From Chloroflexota bacterium (GTDB lineage Bacteria > Chloroflexota > Anaerolineae > Aggregatilineales > Phototrophicaceae): DNA of 53,594 nt. Location of the stretch: the NCBI GenBank assembly GCA_026707225.1, contig JAPOXG010000106.1, positions 1 through 53,594 of the forward strand. The letters are read 5' to 3'. The position numbers were made by a program, and so were the translations under genes. Numbering within the stretch: the stretch's first letter is position 1; each line of letters begins with the position of its first letter. Shown here piece by piece: positions 33,538 through 42,749 of this stretch. The notes under the pieces were generated by a model. It had not been told where the DNA came from. It was given only the letters and a program-made list of their open reading frames with translations, and ran no database searches.

Positions 33538-33842
33538 GATTTCCAGGCAGTATAACCAAGCAGCGCGCGGTAGGCAAGACCGACTTGGGAGAGGCAGTCG
33601 CCGAGGATCTTTGCTAATGCAGAGGGCGCAGAGGTTTCAGAAAATACTGCATTCCTTGATCGTATCGAATTTGTAGGGGCGACCTATTAGGTCGCCCGAT
33701 GAATATCGCCTTGCGCCTGCGGGCGACCAGGTTGGTCGCCCCTACAGAATGCGCTTATGCCGGTTCTTTATTTTGTGTGAGCCAAGTTGAGACCTGCGAG
33801 AGGCTGTCGCGAGCAGCGTTCAGGGCGGTGGCGTAGATAGCC
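33538..33842. other. intergenic region with REP doublet
   Basis: This 305-bp gap between the tRNA-Gly gene and the penicillin-binding protein stop carries a short CAGAGGGCGCAGAGG remnant (33616-33632) and the REP doublet at 33677-33741. No gene is supported. Confidence 0.6.
33677..33741. repeat. REPIN-like doublet of REP palindromes
   Basis: REPs at 33677-33697 (GGGCGACCT/AGGTCGCCC) and 33721-33741 (GGGCGACCA/TGGTCGCCC) are 23 bp apart. Outer flanks TTTGTAGG and CCTACAG are exact inverted ends. This is the cleanest doublet in the window. Confidence 0.8.
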
Positions 33843-36800
33843 TCAGCCGCTGGTGGGTGTCGGGATGATGATTTCTTCAACCGTCGGACCAAAAGCCGGC
33901 TCGCCCGGCTCGACGGCGCTGTTGTCGACGCTGACGTTCAAATTGAAGTGGATATAGCCGCCGCTGAGCGAATCCGCGGCCAGCCGCAATATATAATCGC
34001 CGTTTGGCGCCTGCGCCGCGACGGTGTCCCAGATGCCCAGTGAACTTCCATATTGCGGCATCTGCACCAGCGAGGCGCTGATTGGAAAGAAGGTCTCCGG
34101 ATCATCGGAGCTGGCGTAGAGCAGTTCAAACTTGTCGAAGTCGGGCGCGCTCACCTGCCCGCGCAGCTCCACCGCGCCACGGATCACCGCGCCATCATTC
34201 GGATTGCTGATATTGATCAGCGGCAGCTGCTGCCCCTGGGCACAGCCGCGATCCGGCGCCGGCTGGACCGGGAGGCGCAAACCGAGCGACTTGGCGTAAG
34301 CCCGTCCTGCTTCGGCATTGTTCAGCCAATCGAGCGCGGCGACATCGCCCACCGTGGCGAAATTCTGCTCGATGACATGGCCCGTGCAAAACTCGTTGGC
34401 GCGCTGCAGCGTCCAGCTGTCAACGGTGACTCGCTGGAGGAAACTTGCGTCGGGCGCCGGCGGATACTGTTCATGCAAGAACAGGTCGGTGGTCGGCTCC
34501 GGGCAGGTCGAGAAGTTCAGCGTACCCGTCGTCCGGCAGATCTCGCGCGCGACCACGCCGCCTGGATTCTCGAAGGGAGTGGGCGGGTACCAGTTGGTCG
34601 CCGCTTCCATTACCCGGTTCCAAAGGGGGGCGGCGCTGCGATAACCGCTGGTGTTGTAGGTCGGCGAATTATCCGATGTGCCCAGCCAGACGCCGACGAC
34701 GGCTTTGCTGGTGAAACCCATCGTCCAGAGATCGCGGCCGCCGTTGGTGGTGCCGGTTTTGGCGGCGACCGTGTTCTGCGCCGGGATGCCGAGGCGCGCC
34801 AGAGTCAGGCTCGAGCCAGGCGGGAAGCTGGGCGCGCGGGAGGCGTCATCGCTGAGGATATTTTGCATCAGATAAGCCAGCGCCAGCGATACCACCTGTT
34901 CCCCGCTGGGGCGTTCGCGCGGGAGCTCGACTTGCTCGCCATTGATCGATTCCGTGATGCGCTCAATGACATAGAGCGGGACGCGCCGCCCGCCGCTGGC
35001 CAAGACGCCGTAAGCGCCCATCATATCGAAGAGCGTTACCTCGTTTGATCCCAGCGCGCTGGCCAACGAAACGAAAGATGCTTTGGGAAACTGCAAGCCA
35101 AGCGCATCGGCAATCTGTTCGAAGCGCCCGGCGCTGACGTTGTCGCGGAATACCTTGACTGTCGGCACATTGTAGCTGTTTTGCAGGGCGATCCGCGCCG
35201 ACACCGGCCCATGAAATTCGCGGTCGACATTCTGCGGCTCATATATCCCGCCGGCGCCCAAATCTTCGACCAGCGGCACGTCCCAGATGATGCTGGCCGG
35301 CGTCAGATAGTTGCCGTCGCTGCCCTGCAGGGCGGCCAGATATACGAAAGGTTTGATGGCGGAACCGGGCTGCTGGAAGGTCAGCGCATTATTGACCTGG
35401 CCAGCCTGGGCTTCGTAATAGTCATGGCTTCCCACCATAGCGCGGATGGCGCCGCTGTTCGGATCAGTCACCATGACGGCGCCAGTATGCACGCCGGTCG
35501 CCGTCGCTTTCAGCCCCCGCACTTGATCGCTCAAAGCCGCTTGCGCCGCCTCCTGCAGCGCTGGATGCAAGGTGGTGTGGATGCTTAGCCCGCGCTGAAA
35601 GAGCGCCTCCTCGCCCAATTCCGCCACAACCGCCGCGCGAACGAAATCGACAAAATGCGGAAAGCGCGCGCGATACTCGCCCGGCTGAAATTGCGTGGTT
35701 TCGATCTCGGCGATTTGCAAGATCGCCCGCCCGCCAGCGATCTCGCCCTCCGCGTTGGTTCTCACCAGATCGTCGGCGGCGCCGGCAACGATGCAGAAGG
35801 GACCGCGCTCAAGCCAGTCGCCGTGCTGGAATTGCAGGCAGCCTACCTTGATCATCTTGCGCATGGTCGCGCGCATTCCGGCGACGGCGGAATCTCGATT
35901 CGCGACCGGGTCATGCTGAACCGGCGATGGCACGATGCTCGCCAGCAGCGCCGCCTCGGCAAAGTTGAGTTGATCGGCGCTGTGTCCAAAATAGAAATTG
36001 GCGGCCGCCTCGACGCCGTAATTCTGATTGGCGAAGAAAATCTCGTTGAGATAGAGTTCCAGGATGAATTTCTTGTCGTAGCGATTGGCGATTTCCAGCG
36101 CGACCAGGATCTCCTTGAGCTTGCGCTGAACGCTGACATCGCGGTCCTTTAAGACGAGGTTGCGCGCGATCTGCTGCGTGATGGTGCTGGCGCCGGATTC
36201 AATGCCGCCGCCACTGACATTTTGGATGAAAGCGCGCGCGATGGCGACCGGGTCAAAGCCTGGATCATCGAAAAATCTTTCATTCTCCTGCGATACGATG
36301 GCGTGGATCATGAAGGGGCTGACCTGCTCCAGCGGGATGGCGGTGCGCGCGCCCGTCTCCTTGCTATTGAGCGCGGCGAGCAGATTGCCATCCGCATCGA
36401 ATATGCGGGCAGTCTGATAGGCGCCGCTATAGTCTTCTAAGGCGGCAATGCCCAGGGCGAAGGGTTCGACCGTATCGCGATACCACATCATGATGACGCC
36501 GGCGGCGATGATGCCCCCAGCCAAGGCAGCCATCAGCAGCGAGGCCAGCAAGTTCATCAACAGGCGCGCCCGCCTGCTCCGCCGCGACCTCAGCAAATCC
36601 TGAACGACCGGCGACGCCCCCATCTCATAGTCGGCATCGATGGCGCGCGGGATGATCGCGCCCGCATCAGCCGGCGCCGGAATGGGTATCGTGCCCGATA
36701 ACCGCGCGCCTGAGGCCAAGGTCGGCTGCTGCCCGGGGATTTCATCGGCGAGCGCGGCCGCGCCCGGTACGGTATAGAGCTCGTCTTTGGTGGGCGGCAC

Positions 36801-37403
36801 GGCGCTGATTTGCACGCCGCGTTCGTCATAAACGGGGTCGCCAGCGGCTGGCGCGCCCAGGGTCGCCGGCAGATCGTACTCAGTCAGCGTCTCGTCGCCG
36901 TTGAAGCTCGCGCTCCGTTGACGCTCGACCTCGCGCAGCGCGGCCGGGTAATCGACTTTCCATTGGTTGCGGTCCGGGTCGTGGCGATACCAGTCTTCGT
37001 TTTCGGCGTCAATCATCCACCAAACGCCGGCCTCGTCCTGAACCATCGCTTCGTAGAGCAGCCGCTGATAATCCTCAAAGCTGATCTCTTCTTTGCTCAG
37101 CAAGTCGGCCAGGGTAGCCGCCTGATTGCGCATGTCAATGAAACGCTGGGCGGCTTCGCTAACAGCCCGATCGCGGGACTCATGCGCCTTCGGTTTCGGC
37201 TCGTCGACGGGCAAGTCTTCCGGACGGGCATGGCGTTTGGCTTCGATCTCGCCCAGGTGCGAGTCGTAGTCTTCCGGCGGGCTGGGCTCGTCATCCGTTG
37301 GCGCTGGCTGGAGCAGCGCCCCCATCATCTCTTCGGGCGACTTTGGCGTCGGCGCCGCGCCTTCGTCGGCGGGCAGTTTCGCCTGGGTCGGGTCGTCGGG
37401 CAT
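33843..37403 (-). CDS. class A penicillin-binding protein with extended cytoplasmic N-terminus
   Basis: A 1186-aa bifunctional peptidoglycan synthase. Residues 1-280 are cytoplasmic and acidic, and include an SHOCT-like helix pair (SKEEISFEDYQRLLYEAM, 103-120) and a Trp-rich block (WWM, WYR, QWK, 128-149). One membrane helix lies at about 281-307. The GT51 domain has NERFFDDPGFD (Glu373) and GASTITQQ (404-411). The transpeptidase has SAIK (681-684), SYN (743-745) and KTGT (882-885). A beta-rich C-terminal extension begins near INISNPNDGAV. It polymerises and crosslinks glycan strands outside the membrane. ATG 37403 is preferred over a TTG seven codons earlier; neither has a strong ribosome-binding site. 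Confidence 0.92.
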   Translation of the reverse strand: MPDDPTQAKLPADEGAAPTPKSPEEMMGALLQPAPTDDEPSPPEDYDSHLGEIEAKRHARPEDLPVDEPKPKAHESRDRAVSEAAQRFIDMRNQAATLADLLSKEEISFEDYQRLLYEAMVQDEAGVWWMIDAENEDWYRHDPDRNQWKVDYPAALREVERQRSASFNGDETLTEYDLPATLGAPAAGDPVYDERGVQISAVPPTKDELYTVPGAAALADEIPGQQPTLASGARLSGTIPIPAPADAGAIIPRAIDADYEMGASPVVQDLLRSRRSRRARLLMNLLASLLMAALAGGIIAAGVIMMWYRDTVEPFALGIAALEDYSGAYQTARIFDADGNLLAALNSKETGARTAIPLEQVSPFMIHAIVSQENERFFDDPGFDPVAIARAFIQNVSGGGIESGASTITQQIARNLVLKDRDVSVQRKLKEILVALEIANRYDKKFILELYLNEIFFANQNYGVEAAANFYFGHSADQLNFAEAALLASIVPSPVQHDPVANRDSAVAGMRATMRKMIKVGCLQFQHGDWLERGPFCIVAGAADDLVRTNAEGEIAGGRAILQIAEIETTQFQPGEYRARFPHFVDFVRAAVVAELGEEALFQRGLSIHTTLHPALQEAAQAALSDQVRGLKATATGVHTGAVMVTDPNSGAIRAMVGSHDYYEAQAGQVNNALTFQQPGSAIKPFVYLAALQGSDGNYLTPASIIWDVPLVEDLGAGGIYEPQNVDREFHGPVSARIALQNSYNVPTVKVFRDNVSAGRFEQIADALGLQFPKASFVSLASALGSNEVTLFDMMGAYGVLASGGRRVPLYVIERITESINGEQVELPRERPSGEQVVSLALAYLMQNILSDDASRAPSFPPGSSLTLARLGIPAQNTVAAKTGTTNGGRDLWTMGFTSKAVVGVWLGTSDNSPTYNTSGYRSAAPLWNRVMEAATNWYPPTPFENPGGVVAREICRTTGTLNFSTCPEPTTDLFLHEQYPPAPDASFLQRVTVDSWTLQRANEFCTGHVIEQNFATVGDVAALDWLNNAEAGRAYAKSLGLRLPVQPAPDRGCAQGQQLPLINISNPNDGAVIRGAVELRGQVSAPDFDKFELLYASSDDPETFFPISASLVQMPQYGSSLGIWDTVAAQAPNGDYILRLAADSLSGGYIHFNLNVSVDNSAVEPGEPAFGPTVEEIIIPTPTSG

Positions 37404-37499
37404 AGGTCGATTCCCGTCTGGCAAGGTATCGTGACGAGTTCATTATAGTAGAGAGCGCAGATTCGGGGAAATCGGCGCGGTGCTCAACCCGCTGCCGAT

Positions 37500-38099
37500 T
37501 CAATCCGCCGAACTGAGGCGATAGGTCGCGTTCCGGCCGTCTTTGCTGATCAGGTCATAGCCGGCATTTTGAATGATTCGATGCAGGCGCAGCCCGGCCA
37601 GAAACCACTTGATTGACAGCAACGAGTAGACTTCGTAGGGCCAATCATATTCCAGACAAAGCAGCGTCGGACGGAAACCGTCATGGATCAAGTTGGGGAT
37701 GACGCGCTGTTCCGCCCCTTTCACGTCCATCTTGATGAAATCAATGTGATCGTGTCCCAATTCAGCGGCGAGGGTCTTGATCGTTCGCATCTCCACCTCG
37801 ACAAATTCTGAACTTCGGCGCAAGTTGTCGGCGGAATGAGATATCGAATCGTCAGAACTGGGTTTCCAAAACTTGATGATCGTATCATCATCCCAGACAC
37901 CGACGGGATGAAATTGGAAACCGGGCAGGCTCTTGTCTTCCATGAAAGCAATGGATTCAGGCGTCGGGTCAAAGGCATGAATGGCGCAGCCGTGGCGTTC
38001 AACCAGGGCGATGTCGAAGGAGATGTCGTCGCCCACGCCGAAGTCGTAGACCAGCCAATCCGACTGGATCAACTCGCTGGGCAGATGCCAGCCGCCCAT
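37500..38099 (-). CDS. FkbM-family methyltransferase (possibly N-terminally broken)
   Basis: A 199-aa AdoMet-dependent methyltransferase-like protein. LVYDFGVGDDISFDIALVE is the AdoMet loop, with HAFDPTPESI after it and the family signature DFIKMDVKGAE. FkbM proteins O-methylate sugars or other hydroxyls. The frame continues upstream beyond an in-frame TAA at 38148-38150 to a well-placed ATG at 38207 with GGAGAGG before it, and residues such as SPIIRYGSA just before MGGWHLP look like native family sequence. So the gene may carry a nonsense mutation, or this ORF uses the internal ATG. Adjacent genes are glycosyltransferase GT4 and PBP. Confidence 0.75.
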   Translation of the reverse strand: MGGWHLPSELIQSDWLVYDFGVGDDISFDIALVERHGCAIHAFDPTPESIAFMEDKSLPGFQFHPVGVWDDDTIIKFWKPSSDDSISHSADNLRRSSEFVEVEMRTIKTLAAELGHDHIDFIKMDVKGAEQRVIPNLIHDGFRPTLLCLEYDWPYEVYSLLSIKWFLAGLRLHRIIQNAGYDLISKDGRNATYRLSSAD

Positions 38100-38207
38100 T
38101 GCGCTGCCATAGCGGATGATCGGAGACTCCTGCGGGACGACATCGTCTTACAGCAGCCGGTGCCAAAGCTGGACGCGGTACTTGTATCGCCTGCGCCAAA
38201 GATGCAT
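38100..38207 (-). other. upstream in-frame remnant of the FkbM gene, ended by TAA
   Basis: Nineteen codons (MHLWRRRYKYRVQLWHRLL) end at TAA 38148-38150, and sixteen more codons in the same frame lead to the methyltransferase start. A GGAGAGG stands about seven bases before the ATG. Confidence 0.5.
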
Positions 38208-38297
38208 CGTTCCGCCTCTCCGAGTTCGCCACCGCCAGAAGTATAGCACCAAGCCGAGAAAACTAGGTGAAAACTGGAGTCGCGTTTTGCTTCGTTT

Positions 38298-39536
38298 TCA
38301 GATAGGCGAAGACGATGCGGATTTATCGTATGGGGGATTGCGCCGCAGCAAGTATTCCGCGAGCCGCATCGGCGCGTTGCGCACGGGATATCGTTTGACG
38401 ACCTTGCAAAGCAGCTCGTACTCTCGCCGCGCCTGCTGTTCCAACGCGTAGTGCTCGAGCGCAAACTGCCTGGCGTTCGCGCCTATTTTCCGCATGAGCT
38501 CGGGTTTTGACAGAACCGTCTGAATGGCGGCGGCGATGTTGTCGGCGTCGGTGTCACAGAGGTAGCCGGTGACATTGTGTTGAATGACGCTTCGAATGCC
38601 CCGCACATTGCTGCCGATGATGGGCATGCCGCAAGCCATCGCCTCGATTAACACTCGCGGCTGCCCTTCAATGAACGAGCAAAGAACAAAGGCTCGAGAC
38701 TGATTCATAATGGCGGGCAATGCTTCGTTCTTCAGGCGTCCCAGCCAGCGGATGCGCCCGTCCAGCGTACCGAATTGGCGCCGAAGATTGTCTTCCTCGT
38801 CATCATTATTCGCGGGATTCTGAATCGACAGGTTTCGCCCGCCAACGATTGCGATAGACAGGTTCAACTCCTTGACCGCTTGCAGAATCGCGGCCAAGTT
38901 CTTTTCAGATGACAGCCGACCGATGTAGATCAGGTCGTACTGTTTTGCCGAAGGGGCAGGCTGAAACCGATCGACGTCAACGAAGTTTGGAATCATCGCT
39001 ATCTTTGACGCCGCCGCTGGCGAAATCTGAATGACATATTCAGCCATTTCTTGTGTAGTGACAGCAATGTAAGCGGCGCTTGCCAACGCTTTCCGTTCAA
39101 TTCCTCTAATACGGTCGGCATTTGGCGAACCTGCCGCTTGCCTGAGCCGCGTGAGCTCGGACCAAAAATAATCCATGCGCAGAATCATCGGCACCTGCCA
39201 AGCCCAGCTCGCCCGATGCGCCGAAAACAACCCGGAAGTCTGCCAGTTTCGCAGCGCGTCACTTCGCAGCAGGGGCAGCGCGTGAAGCTGGTGAATGCGC
39301 CTGATGTAAGTCCGCTGTGGCAAATTGGCGCGATTGCAGAGGATTCCCATTCCCTCGATTCTGTTTGCGTAGTCGAGCTCTTCCTTGCCGCCGTAAGTGA
39401 GAATGCGTATATTGACCCCTCTGTCTTGCAGGCGGCGAAGCAAAGCCATTTCGCGGTCGAGCATGCCGATTTCGTCCAGCTTTGCCAGGGTCGATTCATA
39501 TCCCAAGACGATGGTGAGATTCATCGATCGATCCAT
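38298..39536 (-). CDS. family 4 glycosyltransferase
   Basis: A 412-aa GT-B fold transferase. The acceptor-binding half contains VAVTTQEMAEYVI and IPNFVDVDRFQPAP. The donor half has DLIYIGRLSSEKNLAAIL (linker and start of the nucleotide-sugar site), the GRLKNEALPAIMNQS segment and the EX7E-like motif SFIEGQPRVLIEAMACGMPI with GSNVRGIRSVI. It retains configuration and transfers sugars in polysaccharide or glycolipid assembly at the cytoplasmic membrane. It lies next to the FkbM methyltransferase on the same strand, which suggests a small glycan-modification cluster. An alternative start is four codons inside. Confidence 0.88.
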   Translation of the reverse strand: MDRSMNLTIVLGYESTLAKLDEIGMLDREMALLRRLQDRGVNIRILTYGGKEELDYANRIEGMGILCNRANLPQRTYIRRIHQLHALPLLRSDALRNWQTSGLFSAHRASWAWQVPMILRMDYFWSELTRLRQAAGSPNADRIRGIERKALASAAYIAVTTQEMAEYVIQISPAAASKIAMIPNFVDVDRFQPAPSAKQYDLIYIGRLSSEKNLAAILQAVKELNLSIAIVGGRNLSIQNPANNDDEEDNLRRQFGTLDGRIRWLGRLKNEALPAIMNQSRAFVLCSFIEGQPRVLIEAMACGMPIIGSNVRGIRSVIQHNVTGYLCDTDADNIAAAIQTVLSKPELMRKIGANARQFALEHYALEQQARREYELLCKVVKRYPVRNAPMRLAEYLLRRNPPYDKSASSSPI

Positions 39537-39822
39537 GATTCAACTGTTCCTCAACCGTCTACGACAAGGCGCAAGGTCAGTCTTGCCGCGGTTGCGTCTG
39601 TATTCTCTAATTTGGGACCTGTCAAGAAGTATGGCGCGGCAAGGGGCATAAAACTAGTTGGCTTTGGCGATGAGTAAGGGGCGACTGCTTGCTGGCACGA
39701 TTGCCACCGCCGCCAGCATTTGCCTTGCTAGCGCCGCGAAACTCGCCAACCGTTCCGCTCCAAGCGCGATTGACTTTGCGGCGGCGCCATCTCACAACAG
39801 ACGCCGATGCCAAACGCGCTCT

Positions 39823-40140
39823 CTAAGCCAGCGCCCCATCCTCTTCTTCGACCAGCTCATGAGACCCGCCGGCCAGATAGCGGTACACGTAGGGATTGCC
39901 CAGGACAGCCATATCGGCGACGACGTCATCGCGACGAATGGTGAAGTGAAAAATCTCGATGCAGCGCATACCGGCGAACCAGTGCCGGCGCAAAGTGACG
40001 ACCTTGTCAATCTCCCAACCTCGAGCGATTGCCGTCAGCAGATTGTCGCCGCCGGCGTAGCGCTCGGAAGAATAGCTCCAGTGCTGAGAGGTGACGTCTT
40101 GATCTTGATTTTCGAGATTGTGCCGCCGCTCTGCCGTCAT
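39823..40140 (-). CDS. small orphan protein, paralogue of the 40246 gene
   Basis: A 105-aa soluble protein of unknown function. It shares a pattern with the next gene: WSYSSERYAGGDNLL, GWEIDKVVTLRRHWFAG, HFTIRRDD and VLGNPYVYRY match WSPESEEYAAASQLI, GWILALPRVSARQVWNSG, DFTLMRGS and VLSNPYIERY. It therefore arose by tandem duplication of a domain of about 95 aa. The ATG follows GGAGAAG closely. No known family is recognised, and the same-strand arrangement 105 bp downstream of its paralogue suggests co-expression. Confidence 0.6.
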   Translation of the reverse strand: MTAERRHNLENQDQDVTSQHWSYSSERYAGGDNLLTAIARGWEIDKVVTLRRHWFAGMRCIEIFHFTIRRDDVVADMAVLGNPYVYRYLAGGSHELVEEEDGALA

Positions 40141-40245
40141 CTTCTCCGTCTTTCCCTGAGAACGCGAATATCGGCGAAGATTATAAGCGCCATCTTCGCC
40201 CCCTTCAAGACAGCCATCTGCGCATAAATTGGCTTTTACTCGGAC

Positions 40246-40590
40246 TTAGTCGGGGATGACCGCGCAATCCTGCGTGACATCAAAGATAATGCGTATGTCA
40301 TTTTGGATGATGTAGCGCTCAATATAAGGGTTGCTCAAAACGGGCATGATCATCAATTGGCTGCCGCGCATCAACGTGAAGTCGTAGACGGTGCGGGGGC
40401 GGCTGCCGCTATTCCACACTTGCCGCGCGCTGACCCGAGGCAGAGCCAGGATCCAGCCCTCGCGCATGATGGAGATCAACTGGCTGGCGGCGGCGTACTC
40501 TTCGGATTCCGGACTCCAGTACTGATCGCCCTCGGTGTATTTTTCGTGGGTGTAAATGGTCTGGCTCAGTTCCATCTGGTCCGTCTCCAT
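40246..40590 (-). CDS. small orphan protein, paralogue of the 39823 gene
   Basis: A 114-aa soluble protein without a recognised domain. The duplicated core runs from YWSPESEEYAAASQLI to VLSNPYIERYIIQNDI. The frame is open 13 codons further, but the ATG at 40590 has TGAGG five bases upstream. A perfect TATAAT lies about 130 bases upstream on the minus strand. The function is unknown; the compact alpha/beta pattern with conserved Trp, Gly-Trp, Arg and Asn-Pro-Tyr suggests a structural or regulatory domain. Confidence 0.6.
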   Translation of the reverse strand: METDQMELSQTIYTHEKYTEGDQYWSPESEEYAAASQLISIMREGWILALPRVSARQVWNSGSRPRTVYDFTLMRGSQLMIMPVLSNPYIERYIIQNDIRIIFDVTQDCAVIPD

Positions 40591-40718
40591 TATCGCCTCA
40601 TTGCCGTGACGTGGGCTGCCAGGCGGCAAGATCAGGTGGAGCGCTTGGCGGAAGCGTCGACGCCGGCGGTTTACAATCCTGCGGTCCAGCGGATCTATTT
40701 CTCACTTCCGCTAATTCC

Positions 40719-40724
40719 ATTATA
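40719..40724 (-). promoter_or_regulatory. candidate -10 box for the small orphan pair
   Basis: On the minus strand this is TATAAT, a perfect consensus, inside the symmetric block TTCCACTATAATGGAA. No good -35 hexamer is seen 16-18 bases upstream. It lies about 130 bases before the 40590 start. Confidence 0.3.
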
Positions 40725-40832
40725 GTGGAAACGGCCGCGCGCGAGAACAAAATTGGAATTGAGGCGTATCAATTCAACTATGCGCCGTACAAGGTTAACG
40801 CGATCGGCGCTGCCTGCCATCTGACGATTGAT

Positions 40833-41618
40833 TCAGGGTCGGTCCGCCTCCCAGGAGGCCGCCCAGTATGCGGCAAGAGCGGCGATCATGTCGCGCAGCG
40901 TCGCTTGGTCGGGCTTGATCAATTGGTCGAAGCCATGTTCACGGGCGGCAGCCGATGTCGACCTTCCGATGCAAGCGGCAGGCAGCAGCAGCGCCGCCGA
41001 CGATGGGCAGCGCCGACGAAAAAATGCGACTGCGGACGGGCTGGTGAAAGTGAGCGCGTCAAGCTCGCGCCGGCTGATCATCGCCGGCAGATCTTCCTCG
41101 CCGTCCGCCATGATCGTACGGTAAGCGATGACAGTCGTCACTTGAGCGCCGCGCGCCCGCAGGAGCGCCGCCGTTGACGCGCTGGCGAGGTCAGATTGCG
41201 GCAGCAGGATGCGACATGGCTCGCCGAGCGGCAGGCTCCGCGCCAGTTGACCGGCGCCGTATTCGGCCGGCACATGCTGAACCTGACGCGCCAACTGTTC
41301 TCGCGCTTCGGCTGCGGTCGCTGCACCGGCGGCGGCCACTCTGATACCCTTGTCGGCCAGCCGAATGTCCAGGGCTGACAGACGCTCGGCGATGGCGCTC
41401 ACGGTATTACCGCTCGTCAACAGCAGCCAGTCGAATTCGCTGAGCCGCCGCAGGCAGTCTTCGAGCGGTCGCGGGTCGGTCGGCGGCGCAATGGCGATGC
41501 AGGGATAGGCTACGGGCGCGCCGCCAAAATCACGGATCAAGGCTTCCAGCGGCGGCGCCTGATGTCGAGCGCGGGTGACGGCGATGCGTTTCCCCGCCAA
41601 CGGCTTCCTGTCATTCAT
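40833..41618 (-). CDS. hemD: uroporphyrinogen-III synthase
   Basis: A 261-aa enzyme that cyclises and flips ring D of hydroxymethylbilane to give uroporphyrinogen III. The N-terminus KRIAVTRARHQAPPLEALI, the paired domains with WLLLTSGNTVSAI, the strand RILLPQSDLA, and the C-terminal LDALTFTSPSAVAFF and GRSTSAAAREHGF are typical of HemD. Sequence conservation in this family is low, so the hemC overlap is strong support. Its start overlaps the hemC stop by four bases (ATGA). Confidence 0.9.
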   Translation of the reverse strand: MNDRKPLAGKRIAVTRARHQAPPLEALIRDFGGAPVAYPCIAIAPPTDPRPLEDCLRRLSEFDWLLLTSGNTVSAIAERLSALDIRLADKGIRVAAAGAATAAEAREQLARQVQHVPAEYGAGQLARSLPLGEPCRILLPQSDLASASTAALLRARGAQVTTVIAYRTIMADGEEDLPAMISRRELDALTFTSPSAVAFFRRRCPSSAALLLPAACIGRSTSAAAREHGFDQLIKPDQATLRDMIAALAAYWAASWEADRP

Positions 41619-42574
41619 CGGTCTTCCTTGACGTCGATGGCTTCCAGAATCCGCCGCGCTCCCTGCTCCAGCGCCTTGGCTGCCAAAGCGGCGCCGAGCT
41701 CTTGCGCCAGGGTCATGCCGGAGGCGCCTTCGATCGCGCCGGCGCCGCCGGCGACATCCACTTGCCGGCCCCCATCCAGCGCGATGACACGACCTTGAAG
41801 CAGCAGCCGATTGCCGTCAACATACGCATAGGCGGCGACGGGCAGCGAACAGCCGGCGTCAAGAACGCTGAGGAAGGCGCGCTCCGCGGCCGTGGCCTGC
41901 GTCGTCCGCCAGTCGGCAAGCGGACCGAAGAAAGCCAGATCGTCGCCGTCGTCGCGGCACTGAACAGCCAGCGCCCCTTGCCCAGCGGCGCAAAGCATCT
42001 GCCCCTCGTCAAAGATCTGGCTGATCTGCTCCGTGAGTCCCAGGCGATTCAGTCCCGCCGCCGCCAGGACGATGGCGTCAAACTGCCCGTCGTCCGCCCG
42101 CAGTTTCTCCAAGCGCGTCGGCACGTTGCCGCGGATGTGCATCATCTTGAGGTCGGGCCGCAGCGCGAGCAGCTGGGCGCGCCGGCGCAGGCTGCCCGTC
42201 CCGATCCGCGCGCCTTGCCGCAGTTGAGCCAGCCCAGCGCCGGAACGGCTGACGAATGCGTCGCGGTGATGGCCGCGTTTGGGGACAGCCGCCAACGACA
42301 ATCCCGGCGCTATCTTCACCGGCAAGTCCTTCAGGCTGTGAACGGCGCCATCGATTTCGCCGGCTAGCAGCGCCGCTTCCAGGGCGTCGGTGAAGAGGCC
42401 GCCCCCGCTGATGCTGCGCAGCGGTGCCGACATGTTCCGATCGCTGCGCGTCCGGTATTCGCGGATTTCCACGTCGACGCCCGCGTGATGGCGCCGAATC
42501 AAATCCGCAATGTGATTGGCTTGCCAAAGCGCTAATTTGGAACGGCGCGTCCCCAGTCGAACGACCTTCTTCAT
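41615..42574 (-). CDS. hemC: hydroxymethylbilane synthase (porphobilinogen deaminase)
   Basis: A 319-aa enzyme that joins four porphobilinogen units into hydroxymethylbilane for tetrapyrrole synthesis. RLGTRRSKLALWQANHIADL opens the protein, the catalytic Asp is D83 in HSLKDLP, and the dipyrromethane cofactor Cys is C242 in LDAGCSLPVAAYA (a variant of the usual GGCxxP). RIGTGSLRRRAQLL and RGNVPTRLEKL hold the substrate-binding Arg residues. It is the first gene of a hemC-hemD operon with a 4-base overlap. No other heme genes are in the window. Confidence 0.95.
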   Translation of the reverse strand: MKKVVRLGTRRSKLALWQANHIADLIRRHHAGVDVEIREYRTRSDRNMSAPLRSISGGGLFTDALEAALLAGEIDGAVHSLKDLPVKIAPGLSLAAVPKRGHHRDAFVSRSGAGLAQLRQGARIGTGSLRRRAQLLALRPDLKMMHIRGNVPTRLEKLRADDGQFDAIVLAAAGLNRLGLTEQISQIFDEGQMLCAAGQGALAVQCRDDGDDLAFFGPLADWRTTQATAAERAFLSVLDAGCSLPVAAYAYVDGNRLLLQGRVIALDGGRQVDVAGGAGAIEGASGMTLAQELGAALAAKALEQGARRILEAIDVKEDR

Positions 42575-42611
42575 CTTGCCATCGCCAGGCTCCAGTCTTG
42601 TCTCTCAACAG

Positions 42612-42617
42612 ATTATA
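42612..42617 (-). promoter_or_regulatory. candidate -10 box of hemCD
   Basis: TATAAT on the minus strand, 38 bases upstream of the hemC ATG, which would give a leader of about 30 nt. The -35 region is not convincing. Confidence 0.4.
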
Positions 42618-42749
42618 CCTTGCGTCGGGCATTCGTATGGCGGGCGTAGAGAACGCGTTCAGCACGCGCTCGCTCCCGCATGATACGGTTTGGATGCCGA
42701 TGCGGAATTTAGCCTCTGGCGCTGCCGTTTCTGGGAAGGAGCGAGACGA

